Shown here: positions 33,112-41,389 of the stretch, piece after piece
How positions within the stretch are numbered: position 1 is the stretch's first letter
Layout: each line of letters begins with the position of its first letter
From: Cupriavidus basilensis
GTDB lineage: Bacteria > Pseudomonadota > Gammaproteobacteria > Burkholderiales > Burkholderiaceae
DNA length: 61,228 nt
Assembly (NCBI RefSeq): GCF_029335485.1
Contig: NZ_JARJLM010000416.1
Coordinates: forward strand, 1 to 61,228
Direction: 5' to 3'
The notes under the pieces: model-generated
What the model was told of the DNA's origin: nothing
Database searches by the model: none
What the model saw: the letters and a program-made list of their open reading frames with translations, nothing else
Program-made: the position numbers and the translations under genes

Positions 33112-34203
33112 CTAGCCGCCCGCGTCTTCCGGAAACGCCTCTTCCAGCGTCAGCACCGTTCCTGTCAGGCTGCCGTCGTAGCCTGGCAGTGCGTCCACCA
33201 CCTGCCGGAAACTGCCGCTGCGCAGCGCGGCCACGGCGCCGGCCAGCGCCGGGCTTTGCAGGCGCTCGCGCTCGATCGCGAAGAAATAGCGCTCCTTGAG
33301 CACCGGCACGAAATCCAGGCCGAAGCGCCGCGCCGCGGTTTCCACGCCAAATCCCGCATCCGCCATGCCGCTGCCGATATAAGCCGCTACCGCGGCGTGG
33401 GTGAACTCGCCGTTGCTGTAGCCCTCGATCCGGCTGCTGTCGATGCCGCGCGCCGCCAGGATCAGGTCCAGCAGCAGCCGCGTGCCGGAGCCGGGCTGGC
33501 GGTTGACGAAGCGCACGTCGGCGCGGCACAGGTCCTGCAGTGTGGTGACCTGCTTCGGATTGCCCGGCCGCACAAAGATACCTTGCGAGCGCACGGCGAG
33601 ATGGATCAGCAGGTGCTTCTCGGGACGGATCCAGGCGGCGAAGCCGGCCAGCGTGCTTTGCTCGAACTCGCCGATCGGCACATGGAAGCCGGCAATGTCG
33701 CAGGCGCCCTGCGCCAGCGCGGCAACCGCCTCGAGACTGCCGCAGTACTTCAGGTCGTGGCGCACCTGGTGCGCATCCAGGAAGTCGTGCAGCGCCGCCA
33801 CCGCGAAGCCATGGCTGGCGTGCAGGCGCAGCGTGGGGCCGCTCTGGTCCACCAGCTTCTTCAGCTCGATCTCCAGTTCCGACGCCAGGCTCTCCAGGGT
33901 GGGCGAGAGCCGCGCGGCTATGCGCTTGCTGGCCCACACCAGTTGCTGCGCCAGCGGCGAGAGCGCGCTGCCGCGCCCGCGGGTCTTGGCGATCAGCGCG
34001 CCGCCGAAGAGGCTTTCCGCGTCGCGCAGGATGCCCCAGGCATAGCGGTAGGACAAGCCAGCGGCCTGGGCCGACTGGCTGATGCTGCCGGTGCTTTCGA
34101 TATGGCCGAGCAAGGTCACCAGGCGTGAGACGTCGAGCCCCGGCCCGGCGTCGGGGCCGTCGTCGCGAATTTGCAGGTGAGGCAGGATTGCGATGCGGAT
34201 CAT
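33112..34203 (-). CDS. fdsR: Molybdate-type transcriptional regulator of the fds operon (FdsR)
   Basis: The 363-residue protein has a ModE-like winged helix (residues about 25-120: 'LVTLLGHIESTGSISQSAQAAGLSYRYAWGILRDAESLFGGALI', 'SALSPLAQQLV'). A PBP-like domain follows (PF12727; 'FVNRQPGSGTRLLLDLILAARGI', 'VAAYIGSGMADAGFGVETAARRFGLDFVPVLKERYFF'). In Cupriavidus the gene at this place encodes FdsR, which both activates and represses fds (established for that species). It is divergent from fdsG, and one operator copy covers its own start codon (34202-34221), which suggests autoregulation. Confidence 0.9.
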   Translation of the reverse strand: MIRIAILPHLQIRDDGPDAGPGLDVSRLVTLLGHIESTGSISQSAQAAGLSYRYAWGILRDAESLFGGALIAKTRGRGSALSPLAQQLVWASKRIAARLSPTLESLASELEIELKKLVDQSGPTLRLHASHGFAVAALHDFLDAHQVRHDLKYCGSLEAVAALAQGACDIAGFHVPIGEFEQSTLAGFAAWIRPEKHLLIHLAVRSQGIFVRPGNPKQVTTLQDLCRADVRFVNRQPGSGTRLLLDLILAARGIDSSRIEGYSNGEFTHAAVAAYIGSGMADAGFGVETAARRFGLDFVPVLKERYFFAIERERLQSPALAGAVAALRSGSFRQVVDALPGYDGSLTGTVLTLEEAFPEDAGG

Positions 34204-34221
34204 ATGAGAAAAATAGCATAT
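34202..34221. promoter_or_regulatory. Putative FdsR operator 1
   Basis: The inverted repeat ATATG-N10-CATAT, with AT-rich centre, is nearly identical to the copy at 34333. It lies directly upstream of the predicted fdsG -35 hexamer and overlaps the fdsR start codon. Confidence 0.6.
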
Positions 34222-34249
34222 TGCTCGAATCCGGCCAACTGCCTATAGT
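34221..34249 (+). promoter_or_regulatory. Predicted fdsG promoter
   Basis: TTGCTC (34221-34226), a 17-bp spacer and TATAGT (34244-34249) predict transcription from near 34256, giving a leader of about 220 bases before fdsG. The weak -35 fits a promoter that needs an activator. Confidence 0.5.
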
Positions 34250-34332
34250 CCGCTCAAAGCGGCACGGAAACCGGAAAAGCCTGCGGAAACAGCGGTCAAT
34301 CAGGGGAGGTGCCCGGTTTGATGCCACCAAAT

Positions 34333-34352
34333 ATATGAAAAAAATAGCATAT
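34333..34352. promoter_or_regulatory. Putative FdsR operator 2
   Basis: The second ATATG-N10-CATAT repeat differs from operator 1 at one base. It lies about 80 bp downstream of the predicted transcript start, in the untranslated leader, a position suited to repression or looping. Confidence 0.58.
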
Positions 34353-34479
34353 AAAGCGGTTGCCAGAAGACGGCATGCCGCGCCCCGCAGCCATTCCTGG
34401 CAAGACGCGCAAGCCGATGCGCCACACCGTCTGCCGCCGGCCTCGCTCGCCGGCCCGCGCTGCGCCACCAGGAGACCAG

Positions 34480-34989
34480 ATGTCCATACCCGCTGCTGAA
34501 CCCGTACGCGAGCGTGTCGCGCGCATCGTTGCCGCGCGCCGCGACATGCCGGGCGCCTTGCTGCCGATCCTGCACGAGATCCAGGATGCCGTCGGCTACG
34601 TGCCCGCCGATGCCTTGCCCGAAATCGCCCGCGCGCTCAACCTGTCGCGTGCCGAGGTGCATGGCGTGGTCACCTTCTACCATCACTTTCGCGACAGCAA
34701 GCCCGGCCGGCACGTGGTCCAGGTCTGCCGCGCCGAAGCTTGCCAGGCGGTGGGCAGCGAGGCCCTGGCCGCCCACGCGGAGCGCGCGCTCGGCTGCGCC
34801 TTCCACGAGACCACGGCCGACGGCGGGTTCACGCTGGAGCCGGTGTATTGCCTGGGCCAGTGCGCCTGCGGCCCGGCCGTGACGATCGACGGGCAACTGG
34901 CTGGCCGCGTGACGCCACAGCGTTTCGATGCCCTGGTGAAGGCCTGCGCCGACGCGTCGCGCGATCAGCCGGCGGAGGTGGAGGCATGA
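34480..34989 (+). CDS. fdsG: NAD-dependent formate dehydrogenase gamma subunit
   Basis: This 169-residue NuoE-like subunit carries one [2Fe-2S] cluster bound by Cys83, Cys88, Cys124 and Cys128 (VCRAEAC and VYCLGQC). It helps pass electrons between the FeS chain and FMN in the cytoplasmic FdsABG complex. The start ATG at 34480 follows GGAGACCAG; the upstream in-frame 40 codons are leader DNA. It overlaps fdsB by 4 bases (ATGA), so the subunits are translationally coupled. It is the first gene of the fdsGBACD operon. Confidence 0.95.
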   Translation: MSIPAAEPVRERVARIVAARRDMPGALLPILHEIQDAVGYVPADALPEIARALNLSRAEVHGVVTFYHHFRDSKPGRHVVQVCRAEACQAVGSEALAAHAERALGCAFHETTADGGFTLEPVYCLGQCACGPAVTIDGQLAGRVTPQRFDALVKACADASRDQPAEVEA

Positions 34990-36539
34990 GCATTACCGTT
35001 TTCGTTCCCCGCGATTCCAGTGCGCTCGCCATGGGCGCCGACGAGGTGGCGCGCGCCATTGCGCGCGAGGCGGCGGCGCGCGGCGCCAGCGTGACGCTGG
35101 TGCGCAATGGCTCGCGCGGCATGTTCTGGCTGGAGCCGCTGGTGGAGGTGCAGACTCCCGCGGGGCGCGTGGCCTACGGTCCGGTGGACACGGAGGATGT
35201 CGCCGCGCTGTTCGACGCTGACTTCCTGGCTGGCGGCGAGCACGCCCTCGGCCTCGGCCTTACCGAGGAAATCCCTTTCCTGAAAAGGCAGGAACGCCTG
35301 ACCTTCGCCCGCATGGGCATCACCGATCCGCTGTCCCTCGATGACTACGTCGCGCACCAGGGCTACGCCGGCCTGACCCGGGCGCTGGCGCTGGACGGCG
35401 CGCGGATCGTGCAGGAAGTCACCGACTCCGGCCTGCGCGGCCGCGGCGGCGCGGCCTTTCCCACCGGCATCAAGTGGCAGACGGTGCTGAAGGCGGAGGC
35501 GCCGGTCAAGTACGTGGTCTGCAACGCGGACGAGGGCGATTCCGGCACCTTCTCGGATCGCATGGTGATGGAAGGCGATCCCTTCATGCTGATCGAAGGC
35601 ATGACCATCGCCGGCCTCGCGGTGGGCGCGCAGCAGGGCTATATCTACGTGCGCTCGGAATATCCGCACGCCATCGCCATGCTGGAGGCGGCCATCGGCA
35701 TCGCCCGGGCCGGCGGCTGGCTCGGCGATGACATTCGCGGCAGCGGCAGGCGCTTCCACCTGGAGGTGCGCAAGGGCGCCGGCGCCTATGTGTGCGGCGA
35801 GGAAACCGCGCTGCTGGAGAGCCTGGAAGGCAAGCGCGGCGTGGTGCGCGCCAAGCCGCCGCTGCCGGCGATCGAAGGCCTGTTCGGCCAGCCCACCATC
35901 ATCAACAACGTGATCTCGCTGGCCACCGTGCCGCTGATCCTCTCGCGCGGCGCGGCGTTCTACCGCGACTACGGCATGGGCCGCTCGCGCGGCACGCTGC
36001 CGTTCCAGCTGGCCGGCAACGTGCGGCAGGGCGGGCTGGTGGAGAAGGCCTTTGGCGTGACCCTGCGCGAGCTGCTGCAGGACTACGGCCAGGGCACGCG
36101 CAGCGGCCGCCCCATTCGCGCGGTGCAGGTGGGCGGGCCGCTGGGCGCTTACCTGCCGGAGTCGCGGCTCGATACGCCGATGGACTACGAAGCCTTCGCC
36201 GCCTTCGGCGCGGTGCTGGGACATGGCGGCATCGTGGTGTTCGACGACACCGTGGACATGGCGAAGCAGGCCCGCTATGCCATGGCGTTCTGCGCCATCG
36301 AGTCCTGCGGCAAGTGCACGCCGTGCCGGATCGGCTCGACCCGCGGCGTCGAGGTGATCGACAAGATCATCGCCGGCGATCAGCCGGTGAAGCACGTGAA
36401 GCTGGTGCGCGACCTGTGCGACACCATGCTGGGCGGCTCGCTGTGCGCCATGGGCGGCATGACGCCGTACCCGGTGCTGTCGGCGCTGAACGAATTCCCG
36501 GAAGACTTCGGCGTGGCCGCACCCGCCAAGGCTGCCTGA
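34986..36539 (+). CDS. fdsB: NAD-dependent formate dehydrogenase beta subunit
   Basis: The 517-residue subunit holds FMN, a [4Fe-4S] cluster and the NAD site, like NuoF with an N-terminal thioredoxin-like domain (about residues 1-90). FMN/NAD motif 'LRGRGGAAFPTGIKW' is at residues 150-164, 'CNADEGDSGTFSDR' follows, then 'KGAGAYVCGEETALLESLEGKRG'. The cluster motif 'ESCGKCTPCRIGSTRG' is near residue 440. Its ATG overlaps the fdsG stop. It transfers electrons from FdsA to NAD+. fdsA follows after 71 bp. Confidence 0.96.
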   Translation: MSITVFVPRDSSALAMGADEVARAIAREAAARGASVTLVRNGSRGMFWLEPLVEVQTPAGRVAYGPVDTEDVAALFDADFLAGGEHALGLGLTEEIPFLKRQERLTFARMGITDPLSLDDYVAHQGYAGLTRALALDGARIVQEVTDSGLRGRGGAAFPTGIKWQTVLKAEAPVKYVVCNADEGDSGTFSDRMVMEGDPFMLIEGMTIAGLAVGAQQGYIYVRSEYPHAIAMLEAAIGIARAGGWLGDDIRGSGRRFHLEVRKGAGAYVCGEETALLESLEGKRGVVRAKPPLPAIEGLFGQPTIINNVISLATVPLILSRGAAFYRDYGMGRSRGTLPFQLAGNVRQGGLVEKAFGVTLRELLQDYGQGTRSGRPIRAVQVGGPLGAYLPESRLDTPMDYEAFAAFGAVLGHGGIVVFDDTVDMAKQARYAMAFCAIESCGKCTPCRIGSTRGVEVIDKIIAGDQPVKHVKLVRDLCDTMLGGSLCAMGGMTPYPVLSALNEFPEDFGVAAPAKAA

Positions 36540-36610
36540 TTGCCGGGCACGCGCCACCGGCGCTTCACTGAACCAGTACGCGGTCCCCGAGGCCGCAGCG
36601 GGAGTCCGCC

Positions 36611-39466
36611 TTGAATACACGCAACGAAATCGATTTCGGTACGCCGCCCAGCGATTCGCAGCAGCAGGTCACGCTGGAGATCGACGGCGTCGATGTGACC
36701 GTGCCGGCCGGCACCTCGCTCATGCGCGCCGCCGTGCAGGCTGGGGTCAACGTGCCCAAGCTGTGCGCCACCGACAGCCTCAAGTCCTTCGGCTCCTGCC
36801 GCCTGTGCCTGGTCGAGATCGAAGGGCGCCGCGGTTATCCGGCGTCGTGCACCACGCCGGCCGAAACCGGCATGAAGGTCAGGACGCAGAGCGACAAGCT
36901 GGCCGATCTGCGCCGCGGGGTGATGGAGCTCTATATCTCCGATCATCCGCTGGACTGCCTGACCTGTCCCACCAACGGCAATTGCGAGCTGCAGGACATG
37001 GCCGGCGTGGTGGGCCTGCGCGAGGTGCGCTACGGCTACGACGGCGCCAATCACCGTGCCGAGGCCAAGGACGAATCCAACCCGTATTTCACCTACGACC
37101 CCTCCAAGTGCATCGTGTGCAACCGCTGCGTGCGCGCCTGCGAGGAAACCCAGGGCACCTTCGCGCTCACCATCAGCGGCCGCGGCTTCGACGCGCGCGT
37201 GACGGCGGGGCAGGGCGACAGCTTCATGGATTCCGACTGCGTGTCGTGCGGCGCCTGCGTGCAGGCATGCCCCACCGCCACGCTGGCCGAGACCTCCATC
37301 ATCCGCATGGGGCAGCCCGAGCACAGCACTGTCACCACCTGCGCCTACTGCGGCGTGGGCTGCGCCTTCAAGGCGGAGATGAAGGGCAATGAAGTGGTGC
37401 GCATGGTGCCGTACAAGAACGGGCAGGCCAACGAAGGGCACTCGTGCGTGAAGGGGCGTTTCGCGTGGGGCTACGCCACCCACAAGGACCGCATCCTGAA
37501 CCCGATGATCCGCGCGAAGATCACCGATCCGTGGCGCGAAGTGTCGTGGGAAGAAGCCATCGGCTACGCCGCTTCCGAGTTCAAGCGTATCCAGGCCGGG
37601 CATGGCCGCGAGTCGATCGGCGGCATCGTGTCGTCGCGCTGTACCAACGAGGAAGGCTACCTGGTGCAGAAGCTGGTGCGTGCCGCCTTCGGCAACAACA
37701 ACGTCGACACCTGCGCGCGGGTCTGCCACTCGCCGACCGGCTACGGCCTCAAGCAGACGCTGGGCGAATCGGCCGGCACGCAGACCTTCCGCTCGGTGGA
37801 GAAGGCCGACGTGATCCTGGTGATGGGCGCCAACCCCACCGACGGCCATCCGGTATTTGCCTCGCGCATGAAGAAGCGGCTGCGCGCCGGCGCCAGGCTG
37901 ATCGTGATCGATCCGCGCCGCATCGACCTGGTCGAATCGCCTCACGTGCGGGCCGACTTCCACCTGCAATTGCGTCCGGGCACCAATGTGGCCGTGGTGA
38001 CCTCGCTGGCGCACGTGATCGTCACCGAAGGCCTGATGAACGAAGCCTTCATCGCCGAGCGCTGCGAGGACCGCGCCTTCCAGCAATGGCGCGACTTTGT
38101 CTCGCTGCCGGAGAATTCGCCGGAAGCCATGGCGGAGATCACAGGCATTCCGGCCGGCCAGTTGCGGGGCGCCGCGCGCCTGTACGCCACCGGTGGCAAC
38201 GCGGCGATCTACTACGGCCTCGGCGTGACCGAGCATGCGCAGGGTTCGACCACCGTGATGGGTATCGCCAACCTCGCCATGTGCACCGGCAATATCGGCC
38301 GCGAAGGCGTGGGCGTGAACCCGCTGCGCGGGCAGAACAATGTGCAGGGTTCCTGCGATATCGGCTCCTTCCCGCACGAACTGCCGGGTTACCGCCATGT
38401 GTCGGACTCGACCACGCGCGGGCTGTTCGAATCGGCGTGGAACGTGGAGATCAGCCCGGAACCCGGCCTGCGCATCCCCAATATGTTCGAGGCCGCGCTG
38501 TCGGGCAGTTTCAAGGGCCTGTACTGCCAGGGCGAGGACATCGTGCAGTCCGACCCCAACACGCAGCACGTGGCGGCTGCGCTGTCGGCCATGGAATGCA
38601 TCGTGGTGCAGGACATCTTCCTCAACGAGACCGCCAAGTACGCGCACGTCTTCCTGCCGGGCTCGTCCTTCCTGGAGAAGGACGGCACCTTCACCAACGC
38701 CGAGCGCCGCATCTCGCGCGTGCGCAAGGTGATGCCGCCCAAGGCCCGCTACGCCGACTGGGAAGCCACGGTGCTGCTGTCCAATGCGCTGGGCTATCCG
38801 ATGGAATACAAGCACCCGTCCGAGATCATGGACGAGATCGCGCGCCTCACGCCCACCTTCAGCGGCGTCAGCTACCAGCGGCTCGAAGAGCTCGGCAGCA
38901 TCCAGTGGCCGTGCAACGATGCGGCGCCGGAAGGCACGCCCACCATGCATATCGACGCCTTCGTGCGCGGCAAGGGCAAGTTCATCATCACCCGCTACGT
39001 GCCTACCAACGAGCGCGTCAACCGCAAGTTCCCGCTGATCCTCACCACCGGGCGCATCCTGTCGCAGTACAACGTGGGCGCGCAGACGCGCCGCACCGAG
39101 AACGTGATGTGGCACGACGAGGACCGCCTGGAGATCCATCCGCACGACGCCGAGGAACGCGGCATCAAGGACGGCGACTGGGTCGGCGTGCAGAGCCGCG
39201 CAGGCGAGACCGTGCTGCGCGCCATCGTCAGCGAACGCATGCAGCCGGGCGTGGTGTACACCACCTTCCACTTCCCGGAATCCGGCGCCAACGTGATCAC
39301 CACCGACAACTCGGACTGGGCCACCAACTGCCCCGAGTACAAGGTCACCGCGGTGCAGGTGACGCCGGTGGCGCAGCCGTCCGAATGGCAGCGCCAGTAT
39401 CGCGATTTCCACGACCAGCAGATGCAGCTGCTGCAGGCGGCCAGCGCCGAGGCGGGGTCGGCATGA
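36611..39466 (+). CDS. fdsA: NAD-dependent formate dehydrogenase alpha (catalytic) subunit
   Basis: This 951-residue molybdenum subunit oxidises formate to CO2. N-terminal clusters: [2Fe-2S] Cys52, 63, 66, 80; His112/Cys116/119/125; [4Fe-4S] Cys167, 170, 173, 177 and Cys210, 213, 216, 220; then Cys244, 247, 251, 279 of the Mo domain. The expected Mo ligand is Cys372, followed by His373 (VCHSPTG). A C-terminal molybdopterin domain is present. The start is a TTG (GGAG six bases upstream), unusual but consistent with the family N terminus 'MNTRNEIDFG'. fdhD/fdsC overlaps its stop by 4 bases. Confidence 0.97.
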   Translation: MNTRNEIDFGTPPSDSQQQVTLEIDGVDVTVPAGTSLMRAAVQAGVNVPKLCATDSLKSFGSCRLCLVEIEGRRGYPASCTTPAETGMKVRTQSDKLADLRRGVMELYISDHPLDCLTCPTNGNCELQDMAGVVGLREVRYGYDGANHRAEAKDESNPYFTYDPSKCIVCNRCVRACEETQGTFALTISGRGFDARVTAGQGDSFMDSDCVSCGACVQACPTATLAETSIIRMGQPEHSTVTTCAYCGVGCAFKAEMKGNEVVRMVPYKNGQANEGHSCVKGRFAWGYATHKDRILNPMIRAKITDPWREVSWEEAIGYAASEFKRIQAGHGRESIGGIVSSRCTNEEGYLVQKLVRAAFGNNNVDTCARVCHSPTGYGLKQTLGESAGTQTFRSVEKADVILVMGANPTDGHPVFASRMKKRLRAGARLIVIDPRRIDLVESPHVRADFHLQLRPGTNVAVVTSLAHVIVTEGLMNEAFIAERCEDRAFQQWRDFVSLPENSPEAMAEITGIPAGQLRGAARLYATGGNAAIYYGLGVTEHAQGSTTVMGIANLAMCTGNIGREGVGVNPLRGQNNVQGSCDIGSFPHELPGYRHVSDSTTRGLFESAWNVEISPEPGLRIPNMFEAALSGSFKGLYCQGEDIVQSDPNTQHVAAALSAMECIVVQDIFLNETAKYAHVFLPGSSFLEKDGTFTNAERRISRVRKVMPPKARYADWEATVLLSNALGYPMEYKHPSEIMDEIARLTPTFSGVSYQRLEELGSIQWPCNDAAPEGTPTMHIDAFVRGKGKFIITRYVPTNERVNRKFPLILTTGRILSQYNVGAQTRRTENVMWHDEDRLEIHPHDAEERGIKDGDWVGVQSRAGETVLRAIVSERMQPGVVYTTFHFPESGANVITTDNSDWATNCPEYKVTAVQVTPVAQPSEWQRQYRDFHDQQMQLLQAASAEAGSA

Positions 39467-40332
39467 CGGCCTGCGAACTCGCCATGGCCAGGTCCGCTGC
39501 GGTGCCAGACACCGACGCCGAGCCGCCCACGCACAGCACCTTCGCGGTCAGCCGCTGCCGCCTGGGGGAGCTGGCGCTGGAGGACGACGAGATCGCCGAG
39601 GAAGTGCCGGTCGCGCTCGAGTACAACGGCATCTCGCACGCGGTGATGCTGGCGTCGCCGGCCGATCTTGAAGACTTCGCGCTGGGCTTCAGCCTGAGCG
39701 AAGGGCTGGTGGCCAGCCCGCGCGACGTCTATGAGATCGACACCGAGGTCCGCCCCGAGGGCATCGCGGTGAAGCTGCGCATCGCGGCGCAAGCCTTCGC
39801 CGCGCTCAAGGACCGGCGCCGCGCCATGACGGGCCGCACCGGCTGCGGGTTGTGCGGCACCGAATCGCTGCAGGAGGTCATGCGCGCGCCGGCGCCGGTG
39901 GGCAGCAGCGCCAGCTTCAGCGCCGCAGTGCTGTACGCCGCGTTCGCGCAGTTGCAGACCCGGCAGGAACTGCTGCGCCACACCGGCTCCACGCACGCCG
40001 CCGCCTGGCTGCGCGCCGACGGCCAGGTAGCGCTGGTGCGCGAAGACGTGGGCCGCCATAACGCGCTCGACAAACTGATCGGGGCGCTGGCGCGCAGCGG
40101 CGAAGACCGCTCGCGCGGCGCCGTGCTGGTCACCAGCCGCGCCAGCTACGAAATGGTGCTGAAGACCGCCAGCGCCGGCGTCGGCGTGCTGGCCGCCGTT
40201 TCGGGCCCGACCGCGCTGGCGGTGCGGCTGGCGCTCGATGCCGGCGTCACGCTGGCCGGCTTTGTGCGCGCCGGCCGCCACGTGGTCTACTCCCACCCCC
40301 AACGTTTGCACAGCAGGACGGAACAGGCATGA
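39463..40332 (+). CDS. fdsC: Formate dehydrogenase accessory sulfurtransferase FdhD (FdsC)
   Basis: The 289-residue FdhD-family protein carries sulfur to the bis-MGD cofactor before it is inserted into FdsA. The catalytic 'TGCGLCG' motif has Cys128 and Cys131. 'STHAAAWLRADGQVALVREDVGRHNALDKLIG' and 'TSRASYEMVLKTASAGVG' are family signatures. Its ATG overlaps the fdsA stop, and its stop overlaps the fdsD start, so it is embedded in the operon. In Cupriavidus it is called FdsC. Confidence 0.96.
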   Translation: MTACELAMARSAAVPDTDAEPPTHSTFAVSRCRLGELALEDDEIAEEVPVALEYNGISHAVMLASPADLEDFALGFSLSEGLVASPRDVYEIDTEVRPEGIAVKLRIAAQAFAALKDRRRAMTGRTGCGLCGTESLQEVMRAPAPVGSSASFSAAVLYAAFAQLQTRQELLRHTGSTHAAAWLRADGQVALVREDVGRHNALDKLIGALARSGEDRSRGAVLVTSRASYEMVLKTASAGVGVLAAVSGPTALAVRLALDAGVTLAGFVRAGRHVVYSHPQRLHSRTEQA

Positions 40333-40556
40333 ACTCCGACAATCTCGTCAAGATGGCGAACCAGATCGGCACCTTCTTCGAGGCCATGCCCGATCGCGAG
40401 GAAGCGCTGGCGGATATCGCCGGGCATATCAAGCGTTTCTGGGAGCCGCGCATGCGGCGTGCGCTGCTGGCACGGCTGGACGAACGCAGCGAGGATGCCG
40501 GCCTGGACGAGATCGTGCTGCAGGCGGTGTCGCGCCATCGCGCGCTGCTGCAGTGA
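40329..40556 (+). CDS. fdsD: Formate dehydrogenase delta subunit
   Basis: This 75-residue protein belongs to the FdsD family (PF11390). It starts 'MNSDNLVKMANQIGTFFEAMPDREEALADIAGHIKRFWEPRMRRALL' and ends with 'LDEIVLQAVSRHRALLQ'. It is needed for, or associated with, an active FDS complex, although its exact role is less clear. The ATG overlaps the fdhD stop. The gene ends the fdsGBACD operon, and no clear terminator is visible in the 92 bp before the convergent GT51 gene. Confidence 0.93.
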   Translation: MNSDNLVKMANQIGTFFEAMPDREEALADIAGHIKRFWEPRMRRALLARLDERSEDAGLDEIVLQAVSRHRALLQ

Positions 40557-40648
40557 CGTGACAGGATGCGGCGCGACGCGCGTCTCCAGCGCTGCAGCAT
40601 TTCCGGTATCGGCGCGGACCCACGCCGCGGGGGGTGTCGGACGGGCGG

Positions 40649-41344
40649 TCAGCGTAGCCGCAACGGCTCCAGCAGCGCCGCATCATACTGCCCCCGGTCG
40701 ATCTTCCCCAGTTCCAGCATCCGCCGCAGGATATACGTCTGCCGCTGCCGGGCCCGCCGCGGATTGACCACGGGGTTATTGGCCGAAGGCGCCTTGGGCA
40801 AGCCCGCGAGCATCGCGCATTCGGCCAGCGTCAGGTCGGACACCGGCTTGCCGAAGTAGGTTTCGGCGGCTTCGGCGAAGCCATAGGCGCCCTGCCCAAG
40901 GTAGATCTTGTTCATATAGAGCTCCAGGATCTCGTCCTTGCCCATGGCGTGCTCGATGCGGTAGGCCATCAGCACCTCGTAGAGCTTGCGGGTATAGGTC
41001 TTCTGGCGCGACAGGAAGAAGTTGCGCGCCACCTGCATGGTGATGGTGGAGGCGCCCTGGGACAGCTCGTCGGACAGGTTGGCCACGCCGGCGCGGATCA
41101 CGCCGACGTAGTCGATACCGTCGTGCAGGTAGAAGCGCTCATCCTCGATCGCCACCACCGCCTGCGTGAGCGTGGGCGGTATCTGGCTGATCGGGACATA
41201 GCCGGGAGACTGGCGGAAGGCGGTGAGCGCGTCCAGCGTCGGCAGCTGGCGCTGGGCCACGAGGACGGCCAGCGTGCCGAGCAGGGCGCCGCCCAGCACC
41301 AGCAGGACCACCAGCTTGAGGAAATTCGACCAGAGACGTTTCAT
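40649..41344 (-). CDS. Stand-alone GT51 peptidoglycan glycosyltransferase, PBP1A-like
   Basis: The 231-residue protein has one N-terminal membrane anchor (residues about 9-30) and a complete GT51 domain. The catalytic Glu is in 'VVAIEDERFYLHDGID', then come 'QGASTITMQVARNFFLSRQKTYTRKLYEVLMAYRIE' and 'ELYMNKIYLGQGAYGFAEAAETYFGK'. It lacks a transpeptidase domain. The sequence resembles the glycosyltransferase half of PBP1A more than MtgA: it has 'LAGLPKAPSANNPVVNPRRARQRQTYILRRM'. It polymerises lipid II at the inner membrane. It could be an MtgA analogue or a derived fragment of mrcA. Confidence 0.88.
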   Translation of the reverse strand: MKRLWSNFLKLVVLLVLGGALLGTLAVLVAQRQLPTLDALTAFRQSPGYVPISQIPPTLTQAVVAIEDERFYLHDGIDYVGVIRAGVANLSDELSQGASTITMQVARNFFLSRQKTYTRKLYEVLMAYRIEHAMGKDEILELYMNKIYLGQGAYGFAEAAETYFGKPVSDLTLAECAMLAGLPKAPSANNPVVNPRRARQRQTYILRRMLELGKIDRGQYDAALLEPLRLR

Positions 41345-41389
41345 GGCCAGTATTGTATTGCCAAGGACCTGGTGCGCCGGATTCCGCCT

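Noticed and set aside
36380-39412. Long open frame on the minus strand (about 1010 codons) opposite fdsA
   Set aside because: It is antisense to a clear FdsA gene. High GC with strong third-position bias makes long empty frames; the product is His/Arg/Gln-rich with no family motif or ribosome site.
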